A DNA stretch of 64,000 nt from Terriglobus aquaticus (GCF_025685415.1 NZ_JAGSYB010000001.1:1736001-1800000), one strand, 5' to 3'; counted from the stretch's first letter, positions 27,796 to 36,781 are shown. Program-made: numbers and translations. The notes: generated from the letters alone by a model not told the origin.

Positions 27796-28621
27796 CGCGG
27801 CAGCAGACACCGTGGCACGCCCCTGCATCGGCGTCTTCGATTCCGGCTTCGGCGGCCTCACCGTGCTCCGCGCCCTGCTGCAACACCTTCCCGGCGCCGA
27901 CTTCCTCTACCTGGGCGACACCGCACGGCTGCCCTATGGCTCCAAGTCCGCCGAGACCATCACGCGCTACACCTCTGCTGCTATCCACACGCTCGTCGGC
28001 CACGGCGCCCAGCTTGTCGTCATCGCCTGCAACACCGCTTCGGCGCTCGCGCTGCCACATCTGCAGGGCAACAGCGAAGTCCCGCTGGTCGGCGTCATCC
28101 AGCCCGGTGCGGAGGCTGCAAAGCTCGCTGTCCGCGACATACAACTTCCCGTGCTCGTGCTCGCCACCGAGGCCACCGTCGCGTCCCACGCCTACCAGCA
28201 CGCCTGCGCGCAGCACGGCCTCAGCACCATTGAGAAAGCCTGCCCATTGCTCGTGCCTCTGGTGGAAGAAGGCTGGACCGACCACCCCGTTACCCGGCAA
28301 GTTGCGGAGATCTACCTGGAAGAGTCCGTCGCTGCGACGCGCCCCGGCGCCGTGCTGCTCGGATGCACGCACTACCCCCTCGTTCGCCCACTGCTGGAGC
28401 GCTCCATCCACAGCCTTCTCGGTCCCATCCCCGTGATCGACTCCGCTGAAGCGACCGCAATGCACATACAGGGCATGCTGCCGGCTGCATCGCACAACAG
28501 CAACGCTCCATCCGCGCTCCGCTTTTTCGCCACCGATTCACCCCAGAAATTTCAGCGCCTCGGCCAGCGCTTTCTCGCGCAGGAGGTCGACCTTGTGACC
28601 CTCGTCGACCTCGACCGTTAG
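27788..28621 (+). CDS. murI: Glutamate racemase
   Basis: 277 aa. It converts L- to D-glutamate for peptidoglycan. Motifs are IGVFDSGFGGLTVLRAL, GDTARLPYGSKS, the catalytic Cys in VIACNTASALA and the second Cys in LLGCTHYPL. The ATG at 27788 overlaps the end of the GerMN gene by 8 bp and directly precedes the conserved domain; earlier in-frame starts would lie deep inside that gene. Confidence 0.96.
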   Translation: MSSAAADTVARPCIGVFDSGFGGLTVLRALLQHLPGADFLYLGDTARLPYGSKSAETITRYTSAAIHTLVGHGAQLVVIACNTASALALPHLQGNSEVPLVGVIQPGAEAAKLAVRDIQLPVLVLATEATVASHAYQHACAQHGLSTIEKACPLLVPLVEEGWTDHPVTRQVAEIYLEESVAATRPGAVLLGCTHYPLVRPLLERSIHSLLGPIPVIDSAEATAMHIQGMLPAASHNSNAPSALRFFATDSPQKFQRLGQRFLAQEVDLVTLVDLDR

Positions 28622-28691
28622 TGCGCCTGCAAAGCTCCATGCGTCGCTGCAGACTGCTATCCTCATCCTCGGAAAACAAGAGCTCTCACGC

Positions 28692-29210
28692 ATGCCTTAC
28701 CTCCTAAAATCCGAGCCCGACAAGTACTCCTTCGACGACCTTCTGCGCGATGGCGAAACCACCTGGGACGGCATCAAGAATCCGCAGGCGCTCATCACGC
28801 TGCGCAACATGAAGCGCGGCGAGCACTGCGTCATCTACCACTCCAACATCGGCAAAGAAGCCGTCGGCACCGCCACGGTTGTCTCCGTGGATTCGTCGGA
28901 CACGAAGAATCCCATCGTCCGCCTGAAGGCCGGCAAGCGCCTCAAGCAGCCCAAGTCATTGGCCATGCTGCGCGAAGCTCCCGTCTTCCAGGATTCGCTG
29001 CTCTTCCGGCAGTTTCGCCTCTCGGTAGTGCCGCTGGACGATGCGCAGTACGAGTGGCTGCTGCACGCCGAGGCAAACGTGCCGCCTTCGGCCACGAAGA
29101 AAGCTGCGGCGAAGTCGTCCACCGGCAAAAAGCCCGAGCCCGCCGCGAGCAAGACCGCGGCCAAGAAATCCGCTCCCAAGAAATCTGCAGTTAAAGGAAA
29201 GAAAGCATGA
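28692..29210 (+). CDS. EVE-domain protein with lysine/alanine-rich tail
   Basis: 172 aa. Residues about 1-130 form an EVE domain (PUA-like fold; MPYLLKSEPDKYSFDDLL, TTWDGIKNPQA, GEHCVIYHSNIGKEAVG), a module that binds modified bases or RNA. Residues about 130-172 are a repetitive KKxAAKS-type Lys/Ala-rich tail resembling histone H1-like C termini, suggesting nucleic-acid association. The stop overlaps the fabI start by 4 bp (ATGA). Confidence 0.88.
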   Translation: MPYLLKSEPDKYSFDDLLRDGETTWDGIKNPQALITLRNMKRGEHCVIYHSNIGKEAVGTATVVSVDSSDTKNPIVRLKAGKRLKQPKSLAMLREAPVFQDSLLFRQFRLSVVPLDDAQYEWLLHAEANVPPSATKKAAAKSSTGKKPEPAASKTAAKKSAPKKSAVKGKKA

Positions 29211-29974
29211 TCGATCTCCAGGGCAAAACCGCCGTCGTCTTCGGCCTCGCCAACAAGCGCTCCATCGCCTGGGGCATCGCGCAAAAGCTGAACGAAGCCG
29301 GCGCGCGCATCGCCATCTGCTACCAGAACGATCGCCTGAAGCGCGACGCCGAGTCCCTGTCCGCCGAACTGCGCGACGCGAAGACCTTCCAATGCGACGT
29401 CTCTGTCGACAGCGAGATCGACGCAACCTTTGCCGCTCTCAAAGAGACCTACGGCACCCTCGACATCCTCGTTCACTCCGTAGCTTTCGCCCCCGCCGAC
29501 GCCATGAAGAACGACTTCCTTGAAACCCGCCGCGACGACTTCCGCATTGCGCTCGACGTCAGCGCCTACTCGCTCATCGCGGTTGCGCGCGCCGCCGCGC
29601 CGCTCATGCCCGCGGGCGGCTCTATCGTCACGCTCACGCACTACGGTGCAGACAAGGTGTTTCCGAACTACAACGTCATGGGGGTCGCGAAAGCCGCGCT
29701 CGAGTCCGCCGTCCGCTACCTCGCCATGTCGCTCGGCTCACGCGGCATCCGCGTCAACGCTGTTTCCGCCGGCGCGATCAAGACGCTTGCCGCCCGCGGC
29801 ATCGGCGACCTGCAGAAGATGCTCGACGCCTCGGAAGCCCGCTCTGCGCTGCACCACAACGTCGATACGCTCGAGGTCGGCAACGCCGCCGCCTTCCTGC
29901 TCTCGCCACTCGCCAGCGGTATCACCGGCGAAATAATGTTCGTGGACGGCGGATTCAACATCACCGGCATGTAA
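29207..29974 (+). CDS. fabI: Enoyl-[acyl-carrier-protein] reductase (NADH)
   Basis: 255 aa short-chain dehydrogenase of the FabI type, catalysing the last reductive step in fatty-acid elongation; target of triclosan. Seen: GLANKRSIAWGIA cofactor-binding loop, LVHSVAFAP, and the active-site Tyr...Lys of THYGADKVFPNYNVMGVAK, then ending FVDGGFNITGM. ATGA overlap with the EVE gene upstream; a terminator follows. Confidence 0.96.
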   Translation: MIDLQGKTAVVFGLANKRSIAWGIAQKLNEAGARIAICYQNDRLKRDAESLSAELRDAKTFQCDVSVDSEIDATFAALKETYGTLDILVHSVAFAPADAMKNDFLETRRDDFRIALDVSAYSLIAVARAAAPLMPAGGSIVTLTHYGADKVFPNYNVMGVAKAALESAVRYLAMSLGSRGIRVNAVSAGAIKTLAARGIGDLQKMLDASEARSALHHNVDTLEVGNAAAFLLSPLASGITGEIMFVDGGFNITGM

Positions 29975-29995
29975 CTGCACTCGCGTCATCAAAAC

Positions 29996-30019
29996 GCCCG
30001 CTCCCCGTCCGGAGCGGGC
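29996..30019 (+). terminator. Rho-independent-type hairpin after fabI
   Basis: Perfect 9-bp stem GCCCGCTCC/GGAGCGGGC (29996-30004 and 30011-30019), 6-nt loop, preceded by AAAA and followed by TTCTGCTTT. Confidence 0.75.
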
Positions 30020-30028
30020 TTCTGCTTT

Positions 30029-31336
30029 ATGCTCAATGCCATCCCCATGACTCATGTCCGCATCTGCCTCGCCGCCGTGTCTGCTTTCGCGCTTGCAGCT
30101 TGCCACGTCAGCGCCCAGCAGGCACCAACTTCGCCGGCGCCCATCGTGTTGCACGCAGCGCGCCTGCTTGATATCGCTTCCGGCCGCATCGTCACCCCCG
30201 GCGAAGTCCTCATCCAAGGCGACACCATCCGCGAGGCCGGCAGCGCCGTGTCGCATCCGGCGAACGCCACCGTCCGCGACCTGGGCGACACCACGCTCAT
30301 GCCAGGCATGATCGACGCGCACGTCCACCTGTTCCTGCACGTCGGCAACGAAGCCAATCAGACCGTCGACGAATCCGTACCGCAGCGCGTGCTCATCGCC
30401 GCCGACGCAGCAAAGCACGATCTCCTCGCGGGTTTCACCGCCGAGCGCGACATGGGCACCGAGGGCGCAGGCTGCGCCGACGCGGCCGTGCGCGACGCCA
30501 TCAACTCCGGCCTCATCCCCGGTCCGCGCATGCGCATGAGTTGTAATGCCATCGACATCAACGGTGGCCACGAAGACAACAGCGGCCGCAATCCCGAGCA
30601 GCACCTGCTTAGCAATGCCGACCGCGCCAACAGCGCCTCGGAAGTGATCGCCGTGATGCGCGAGCAGCACAAGCAGGGTGCCGACTTCACGAAAATCTAC
30701 GAGACCGGTCGCGACCACCTGGAGAACGGCGTCTTCACCACGCCCTACCAGTACACCGAGGCCGAACTCGCCGCGGCGGTCGCGGAAGCCCACCGCACCG
30801 GCTCCGTCGTTGCGGTTCACGCCACCGGCGAACCCGGCACGGGCTACGCCGCACAGGCGGGCGTCGCCTCCATCGATCACGCCTACAATCTCTCGCCCGA
30901 GACCATGCGCCTCATGCGCGACCGCAGCATCTTCGCCGTTCCCACCTTCGCCATCGGGGAGTACTTCGCCGATCACGTGGCATCACCGCACCAAGCGGAA
31001 ATCCGCCATGCGGAGGAAGCCTTTCACGCCGCCCAGTTCAAGAAGCAGCTTGCCGCCGGGGTTCCTTTCGCGGTCGGCTCCGACGTTGGCCCGTTTCCTC
31101 ACGGAACCCAGGCCCGCGAGTTAGTCCTGATGGTGCAGAACGGCATGACACCGCTGCAAACACTGCAGGCCGACCTGCTGAACGGCGCAAAACTGCTGGG
31201 CTGGGCCGACAGCATCGGCCAGATCAAGCCCGGCTACAAGGCCGACATCATCGCCGTCCCCGGCAATCCGCTCCAGGACATTCATGTCGTCACCGACGTG
31301 CGTTTCGTAATGAAGAACGGCGAAATCTTCCGCTAG
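30029..31336 (+). CDS. Exported metal-dependent amidohydrolase (prolidase-like)
   Basis: 435 aa (429 if the second ATG at 30047 is used, which gives a better signal peptide MTHVRICLAAVSAFALAAC; the LAAC could be a lipobox). Metal ligands of the amidohydrolase superfamily are in place: DAHVHL near the start of the barrel, the probable carboxylated Lys in FTKIYETG, His in AVHATGEP and IDHAYN, and Asp in AVGSDVGPF. Exported enzymes of this type cut Xaa-Pro dipeptides or cyclic amides; the substrate is not readable. The first ATG lies 9 nt after the fabI terminator. Confidence 0.87.
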   Translation: MLNAIPMTHVRICLAAVSAFALAACHVSAQQAPTSPAPIVLHAARLLDIASGRIVTPGEVLIQGDTIREAGSAVSHPANATVRDLGDTTLMPGMIDAHVHLFLHVGNEANQTVDESVPQRVLIAADAAKHDLLAGFTAERDMGTEGAGCADAAVRDAINSGLIPGPRMRMSCNAIDINGGHEDNSGRNPEQHLLSNADRANSASEVIAVMREQHKQGADFTKIYETGRDHLENGVFTTPYQYTEAELAAAVAEAHRTGSVVAVHATGEPGTGYAAQAGVASIDHAYNLSPETMRLMRDRSIFAVPTFAIGEYFADHVASPHQAEIRHAEEAFHAAQFKKQLAAGVPFAVGSDVGPFPHGTQARELVLMVQNGMTPLQTLQADLLNGAKLLGWADSIGQIKPGYKADIIAVPGNPLQDIHVVTDVRFVMKNGEIFR

Positions 31337-31392
31337 ACCCGCTCACCCTGCGCGATACACTCCTGTCGCAGTCCTGCGGGAGGAGCGGACCC

Positions 31393-31623
31393 ATGAACCC
31401 GAACCCTTTGAAAGAGCCCTGCTCTCAATGCGGCTCGGTGGCCTGGGAACGGCTTGGCCGGCAAAGTACCTGGGAGCGGATCATCCTGCCTTTCCTGAAC
31501 CGCTATCCCTGGCGCTGCGCCCTCTGCAATCGCAAACGCTACCTGTCGCTGCGGCACGATCCCGAGGAGTTCCTGCGCAGACTCAGGTTGCGGGAACAGG
31601 ACCGCGATCGCGAGCGCACGTAG
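31393..31623 (+). CDS. Zinc-ribbon mini-protein, unknown
   Basis: 76 aa. Two CxxC pairs, CSQCG (10-14) and CALCNRK (about 42-48), separated by a hydrophobic WERIILPFLNRYPWR stretch, suggest a zinc-ribbon fold; the C terminus is strongly charged (Arg-rich). A GGGAGGAG ribosome-binding site precedes the ATG. TACACT near 31355 may be its -10 box. No function known to me. Confidence 0.65.
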   Translation: MNPNPLKEPCSQCGSVAWERLGRQSTWERIILPFLNRYPWRCALCNRKRYLSLRHDPEEFLRRLRLREQDRDRERT

Positions 31624-31694
31624 CGCCTGGACCAGCAGTCCCTGTTCCCCGCACCGGAGTAGAAGCATTCACGAGCATTCTGCAGTGTGAGCTA

Positions 31695-33533
31695 TCACGC
31701 GACCTTTTCGCCCAGCTCTGCCCACCGCTCCATCAGCGCATCCGCGGCCGCTCGCGCAGCTTGTTCCTCCGCAAGCGCCTTCTGCAGCCGCCCCCCATCC
31801 GACGCGATCGCCGGATCGCTGAGCGCCGCCGTCGCACGCTCCAGCGCGGCGTCTGCCTCCGCAATGCGCGCTTCGATCCCGTCCCACTCGCGCTGCTCCA
31901 GGTAGCTCAGCTTCTTCTTCGCGGCAGGCGCGGCCGATGCCGGCTGTGTCTGCACAGGAATTGGTGGCGCGACAACCTGCGGGCTCAGCCGTTCCATCTC
32001 ACTCACCGCCTCCGTTCCCATCCGCGCGCGCATCCACTGCTCGCTCTGCCCGTAATCCGCAAAGCGTTCGCTGTTGCCGCGCCCGTCCAGCGCCAGCACC
32101 GTCGTGCTCACGCGATCCAGCATGTAGCGATCGTGCGTCACCAGCACCAGCGCGCCCGGATAGTCCAGCAGGTTCTGCTCCAGGATCTCCAGCGTTGGGA
32201 TGTCCAGGTCGTTCGTCGGCTCGTCCAGCAGGAGCACATCGGCGGGCTGCAGCATCAGCCGCGCAATCAGCACGCGAGCGCGTTCGCCGCCGCTCAATCG
32301 CTCCAGCGGCTGATTCAATTGCTCTCCCGTAAACAGAAACCGCGCTGCCCAGCTTGCCACGTGCACCACGTTGCCGTTGTGCACCACGGAGTCGCCCTCT
32401 GGCGCCAGCGCGCGCCGCAGTGTCAGCGACGGGTCGATCTCGCGCATCTGCGAGAAGTACACCATCCGCAGCATGTTGGCTCGCTTCACCGTTCCCGCAG
32501 TCGGTTCCAGTTCACCGGTCAAGAGGCGCAGCAGCGTCGTCTTTCCGCTGCCGTTCGGCCCCACCAGGCCCAACCGCATGCCGTTGGTCAACAGCAGATC
32601 CAAATCCCGCAGAATCGTGCGGCCGTCCAGGTCCCAGCGCACCTGCTCCATCTCCACCAGACGCTTGGTCTGGCGATCCGTCGCCGCAAAGTCGATGCCC
32701 GCCGTCTTTGTCACCGCCCGGCTGTTGCGCTCGCTCAGGTCGGCGATCATCTCGTGCGCTTTGTCGATGCGTGCCTTGCTCTTCGTCGTGCGAGCCTTGG
32801 GCCCACGGCGCAACCAATCGATCTCCGTTTTGACCGCATTGCGCAGGCTCTCGTGCGCCTTCTGCTGCGCCGCAAGCTGCTCCTCGCGCTCCTCCAGGAA
32901 TCGCGAGTAGCTCCCATTCACCCGCAGCAAGCCGCCGGCGTAGATGCGGTTCAACTCCACCGTCACGTTCGCCACCTTCTCCAGGAAATAGCGATCGTGC
33001 GACACGATCACGGCCGCAAACGGCGCATCCTGCAGCATCTCTTCCAGCCACGCAATGCCTTGCAGGTCCAGGTGATTCGTGGGCTCGTCCAGCAGCAACA
33101 CGTCCGGCTCGGCAATCGTCGCCTCGCAGATCGCCAACCGCTTCCGCCATCCACCCGACAGCGACGCAGCTTCCGCCTGCACATCCGAAAATCCCGCACG
33201 CCCGGCCATCTCGCGCAGGCTCTGCTCGTGCTCATCCGCCGGCACCAGCGAAGCTGCCAGCGCCTGCTCCAGAACCTGCCGCACCGTCACGCCTGGCGCG
33301 AACTCTGAGTTTTGCAGCACCAACGAAACCCGCGCCCGCTTACGAACGGCGACCTCGCCCGAGTCGGCATCCTCGCGTCCGGCCAGCACGGCCAGCAGCG
33401 TCGACTTGCCCGCGCCATTCGGCCCGATCAGGCCAATGCGGTCGCCATCGTTAACCGTGAACGACAAGCCTTCAAACAACGTCTTCGCGCCAAATCGCTT
33501 ACTCAGCGACTGCGCATTCAGAATCGGCGGCAT
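31695..33533 (-). CDS. uup: ABC-F family ATPase, Uup type
   Basis: 612 aa soluble protein with two ABC cassettes and no membrane domain. Walker A GPNGAGKST and GPNGSGKTT, signatures LSGGWRKRL and LSGGERARV, Walker B DEPTNHLD and DEPTNDLD are all intact. The long linker (IDWLRRGPKARTTKSKARI) is the P-site tRNA interaction motif of ABC-F factors, and the C-terminal coiled coil (about 545-612) is typical of Uup. ABC-F proteins relieve ribosome stalling or act on DNA transposition in the case of Uup. TAAACT lies exactly 6 nt before the ATG. Confidence 0.93.
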   Translation of the reverse strand: MPPILNAQSLSKRFGAKTLFEGLSFTVNDGDRIGLIGPNGAGKSTLLAVLAGREDADSGEVAVRKRARVSLVLQNSEFAPGVTVRQVLEQALAASLVPADEHEQSLREMAGRAGFSDVQAEAASLSGGWRKRLAICEATIAEPDVLLLDEPTNHLDLQGIAWLEEMLQDAPFAAVIVSHDRYFLEKVANVTVELNRIYAGGLLRVNGSYSRFLEEREEQLAAQQKAHESLRNAVKTEIDWLRRGPKARTTKSKARIDKAHEMIADLSERNSRAVTKTAGIDFAATDRQTKRLVEMEQVRWDLDGRTILRDLDLLLTNGMRLGLVGPNGSGKTTLLRLLTGELEPTAGTVKRANMLRMVYFSQMREIDPSLTLRRALAPEGDSVVHNGNVVHVASWAARFLFTGEQLNQPLERLSGGERARVLIARLMLQPADVLLLDEPTNDLDIPTLEILEQNLLDYPGALVLVTHDRYMLDRVSTTVLALDGRGNSERFADYGQSEQWMRARMGTEAVSEMERLSPQVVAPPIPVQTQPASAAPAAKKKLSYLEQREWDGIEARIAEADAALERATAALSDPAIASDGGRLQKALAEEQAARAAADALMERWAELGEKVA

Positions 33534-33539
33534 CCCTCA

Positions 33540-33545
33540 AGTTTA
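33540..33545 (-). promoter_or_regulatory. -10-like TAAACT box of uup (leaderless type)
   Basis: TAAACT on the minus strand ending 6 nt before the uup ATG; identical box and nearly identical gap (TGAGGG) to those at the P5C dehydrogenase gene (gap TGAGCT). Confidence 0.5.
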
Positions 33546-33595
33546 CGAGATGGCGAAGACCTCTACGCCACGCACCCAAGCTTCACTGGCTCCAC

Positions 33596-34033
33596 TCAGA
33601 GCATCTGGACGAAAAACCAGCGCTCCTCGTCCGCCTCTCCGCGGGACAGCAGAACCTGCCCTCGCGCACGCTGCGCCACCGACGCGAACTTCTCGCCCCA
33701 CTCCACCAGCACCAACGCGTCCGGGTCCGCCTCAAGTTCCTCGATCCCCAACTGCGCCAAGTCTTCCTCGCGCTCCAGTCGGTAAAGGTCCAGATGGTGG
33801 ATCGTCCGCTTCGGCCCGCGATAGGTGTGCACCAGCGTGAACGTCGGGCTGGACACCTCTTCCTCCGGCGCTCCAATCGCACGCGCCATGCCGCGCACCA
33901 GCGTCGTCTTGCCCGCGCCCATTTCGCCCGTCAGCAGCACCAGGCGTGGCGTAGGCAGTGCCAGTTCCAGGATCGTCTCCGCCAGCGCCAGCGTCCCGTT
34001 CACACTGCGCGTCTTCAATCGCTTCTCAATCAA
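33596..34033 (-). CDS. tsaE: tRNA threonylcarbamoyladenosine ATPase TsaE
   Basis: 145 aa. P-loop ATPase of the t6A complex: GEMGAGKTT (36-44), SSPTFTLVHTY, IHHLDLYRL and VLVEWGEKF are family motifs. The TTG at 34033 is chosen as start: a GGAGGGGAGAG ribosome-binding site lies 6-7 nt upstream, and it overlaps the nnr stop by 8 bp, whereas upstream ATGs would add a basic extension inside nnr. The partner tsaB is at 19096-19815. Confidence 0.93.
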   Translation of the reverse strand: MIEKRLKTRSVNGTLALAETILELALPTPRLVLLTGEMGAGKTTLVRGMARAIGAPEEEVSSPTFTLVHTYRGPKRTIHHLDLYRLEREEDLAQLGIEELEADPDALVLVEWGEKFASVAQRARGQVLLSRGEADEERWFFVQML

Positions 34034-35660
34034 GCTCGGCTCTCCCCTCCGCGGACCACCGCCCTCCGCGCCTGCGCACGCCACAGATCCAGGTCGCTCC
34101 ATCCTCATCCTGCACGCGGTATCGCAGCGCATCGCTCAGGTGCGCAATCGTGTCGGTCGCCAGCAGCGTGCGCTCATCCCGTCGCTGCACCGCCAGGTCC
34201 GCCGCCAATCCATGCAGGTACACCGCCGCCTCCACCGCGCCTGCAACCTCGTGTGGGAACTGCGCCAGCATCGCCGCCACGATACCGGTCAGAATGTCGC
34301 CTGAGCCACCCTTCGCCATGCCCGGATTGCCGGTCGTATTCACCGCCACGCGACCGTCCGGATGCGCCACCAGCGTGCGCCACCCCTTCAGCACCAGGTG
34401 CAGTTGATGCTCCGTCGCAAACTTTCGTGCCAGGTTCAGGCGATCTGCCTGCACCTGCTTCGTGGACACACCCAGCAGGGTCGCCATCTCACCCGGATGC
34501 GGCGTCAGCACAAGCGTCCGCTTCGATCCGTCCAGCAACTCCGCCTTGCCCTTGAACGCATTCAGACCATCCGCATCCAATACGAGCGGCAGCGTGGTTT
34601 CGGCTACCAGCCTCTGCACCATCGCCGGCGTTTCGCCCTCCGTTCCAAGCCCAGGTCCCACTGCCAGCACGCTGATCTTCTTCAGCAACGTCTCAAGCCG
34701 TTCCGGCGAAACATTCGAAAGCGCCAGCGCGCCGCCTTCCGCCTCGTCGAGTGCGGCGGTCATCAGCTCCGGCGTAGTCAGAGCAACCGTCTGCTGGATC
34801 GACCTTGCGACCGCCGCCGTCACCAGCCCTGCACCGGTCCTCAACGCAGCCAGCGAACTCATGCTGGGCGCGCCAGGCTTGCCCGCCGCACCACCCACCA
34901 CGAGCACGTGGCCGTACATGCCCTTATTCGAGTCCATGGGCCGCGGCGTTTCCAGTAGCTTCGTCGAAGCTCCCGTCCAGGTCAGGCGCTCCTCGGAGCG
35001 GACAAGCGACTCCGGAGTTCCAATCGGCGCAACCACCACCGGCCCGAAGTGTCCCGTGGTCAGGTGCCCGAACAAGTGCGCGGGCTTCGGCGCCGTGAAC
35101 GTAATCACCGCATCCGACCGGAACGCATCGGGCGAACTCTGCTCGCGCAAATCCGCGTCCCATCCGCTCGGCAGATCGACGGACAGCACCGGCGTCCGCA
35201 CCTCACGCAACAGATCGCGCAGTGCCGCTGGCAGCTCGCGCAACGGCGGCTTGAACCCCGTTCCCAACACCGCGTCGATCAGCAGGTCGGCGTCCTCCAG
35301 CTTCGTCCGCAGCCCCCGCACCTGCTCCACAGAGCCCACCGCAAACGGCAGCGCGCGCGATGTCTGCAACGCCTTGTACGCCTCGGCCGCCGCCCCCTGC
35401 GCCTTGGCGGGGTCGCCCAGCACGATCACGTCTACCGACAAACCGGTCCGCGCCAAATGCCGCGCAGCAACGAATCCGTCGCCGCCGTTGTTGCCGGTTC
35501 CGCACAGCACCACCACGCGTCGCGCCCGCCGGAACTGCCGTTGCGCAAACCGCGCCACCGCGGCACCCGCGTGCTCCATCAGCTCTGCAAACGGAACGCC
35601 TGCTTGCTCTGCTGTTGCTGTATCGATCGCGGCCATCTCTGCCGCCGTCACCATCTGCAT
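34026..35660 (-). CDS. nnr: Bifunctional NAD(P)H-hydrate epimerase / dehydratase
   Basis: 544 aa, repairs hydrated NAD(P)H. N-terminal YjeF_N epimerase domain (about 1-215) with LCGTGNNGGDGFVAARHL; C-terminal ADP-dependent dehydratase domain (about 240-520) with HVLVVGGAAGKPGA, LTPHPGEMATLLG and GMAKGGSGDILTG. This two-domain form is widespread and often sits next to tsaE, as here. Overlaps tsaE by 8 bp. Confidence 0.93.
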   Translation of the reverse strand: MQMVTAAEMAAIDTATAEQAGVPFAELMEHAGAAVARFAQRQFRRARRVVVLCGTGNNGGDGFVAARHLARTGLSVDVIVLGDPAKAQGAAAEAYKALQTSRALPFAVGSVEQVRGLRTKLEDADLLIDAVLGTGFKPPLRELPAALRDLLREVRTPVLSVDLPSGWDADLREQSSPDAFRSDAVITFTAPKPAHLFGHLTTGHFGPVVVAPIGTPESLVRSEERLTWTGASTKLLETPRPMDSNKGMYGHVLVVGGAAGKPGAPSMSSLAALRTGAGLVTAAVARSIQQTVALTTPELMTAALDEAEGGALALSNVSPERLETLLKKISVLAVGPGLGTEGETPAMVQRLVAETTLPLVLDADGLNAFKGKAELLDGSKRTLVLTPHPGEMATLLGVSTKQVQADRLNLARKFATEHQLHLVLKGWRTLVAHPDGRVAVNTTGNPGMAKGGSGDILTGIVAAMLAQFPHEVAGAVEAAVYLHGLAADLAVQRRDERTLLATDTIAHLSDALRYRVQDEDGATWICGVRRRGGRWSAEGRAELD

Positions 35661-35714
35661 AGAGTGCTTGGATGCGCCCGCACCCGTCGCGACGCACCTT
35701 GCGGCGCCGCTCGC

Positions 35715-36713
35715 CTATCGCAGAGGCACAGGGCTCGTCGCATCGCGGTCGCGATACCACGGCGCCCGGAAGCGCAGAATGTTCGCTCCGCTGCGGCACG
35801 GCTCCATCAGCGACGACGCCAGCAGCACCCACGGATTGTGTACATTGTGCGTGATGCGCCGGAACCAGATCTTGTCCACGTAGTCCTCGCCTACGTTCCA
35901 CAACAGGCCGCCCACGGGCGTCACGAAGAAGTCCACCATGCCGGTTTCATTCGTATTCCGGCCCAGCTTGGGGCTGTAGTACGTCTTGATACCGATGTTC
36001 CCCATCGACGACTCACTTACCGGCCCCACCTTCCATTGCGCGCTGTAGACCGCCGAGTAGGCCGTCGCTCGCAGCCGTCCCATCCAGTAGCGATGCGTGT
36101 TCTCAAACACCAGCGCACGCTGCTTGGGATCGTTCTGCTCATAGATGCTGTTGGTGATTGCGCCCATGATCGGGTGGCCGATGTAGTCGACCCCGAAGGG
36201 GTCGCCATCGTTCCACCGGTTATAGCTGTAGCGATGCAGCGTCAGCTCGTAGTCGTACCAGAAATCGGTGTTCAGAAAGTGCTGCTGTGCGTCCTCATCC
36301 ATCGCCAGATTGCCGCTGTGCTGCATTGACAAAAACAGCATGGAGCTGCCGATCACGCGAACCCAGCTCACGCGGCACGGCTTTCCATGCAGCTCGTGAT
36401 TCTCACATTGGGTGTTGCGCTCGATCTCCGACAGCTCGTGCGGGCTATCCTGCTTGATCGGCAGCGCACCTGCGCGCCCGGCACCTGCAACAGGGGCTGC
36501 ACCTGCGCCTAGAGCCATTGCGGCGCTTGCCACTGTGTGCTCCGCCCATGCGGGCGCGGGTGCCTCGGGCAATTCCAGCGCAACATCCTCGTTGCGAGAA
36601 GCTGCAGAGGGCCGCTCCGCGCTCAGCTCCGCAATCCCCTGTCCGCCCGCGCGGATCGCGCAGATTGCCACCCCGAGCAGCAACAGGCAGAGGCGAAACC
36701 AGGAACGCAGCAT
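35715..36713 (-). CDS. Exported protein of unknown function
   Basis: 332 aa. Signal peptide (about 1-25), an Ala/Pro-rich stretch to about 90, then an aromatic-rich region with FLSMQHSGNLAMDED, FWYDYELTLHRYSYNRWNDGDPFGVDYIGHP and GPVSESSMGNIG, alternating hydrophobic residues that could form strands or helices in the outer envelope. I do not recognise the family with confidence. TAGACT lies exactly 6 nt before the ATG. Divergent from murE. Confidence 0.75.
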   Translation of the reverse strand: MLRSWFRLCLLLLGVAICAIRAGGQGIAELSAERPSAASRNEDVALELPEAPAPAWAEHTVASAAMALGAGAAPVAGAGRAGALPIKQDSPHELSEIERNTQCENHELHGKPCRVSWVRVIGSSMLFLSMQHSGNLAMDEDAQQHFLNTDFWYDYELTLHRYSYNRWNDGDPFGVDYIGHPIMGAITNSIYEQNDPKQRALVFENTHRYWMGRLRATAYSAVYSAQWKVGPVSESSMGNIGIKTYYSPKLGRNTNETGMVDFFVTPVGGLLWNVGEDYVDKIWFRRITHNVHNPWVLLASSLMEPCRSGANILRFRAPWYRDRDATSPVPLR

Positions 36714-36719
36714 CTACTC

Positions 36720-36725
36720 AGTCTA
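36720..36725 (-). promoter_or_regulatory. -10-like TAGACT box of the exported unknown (leaderless type)
   Basis: TAGACT on the minus strand, 6 nt before the ATG at 36713. Confidence 0.5.
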
Positions 36726-36775
36726 CGTTTGCAGCCCGCTAAAAGCCGCGCGGAGCGCACAGAAAGTCGAACCTC

Positions 36776-36781
36776 TACAAT
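36776..36781 (+). promoter_or_regulatory. -10-like TACAAT box of murE (leaderless type)
   Basis: TACAAT ending 6 nt before the murE ATG; no Shine-Dalgarno sequence fits in the gap (TCCCCTC...). Confidence 0.55.
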
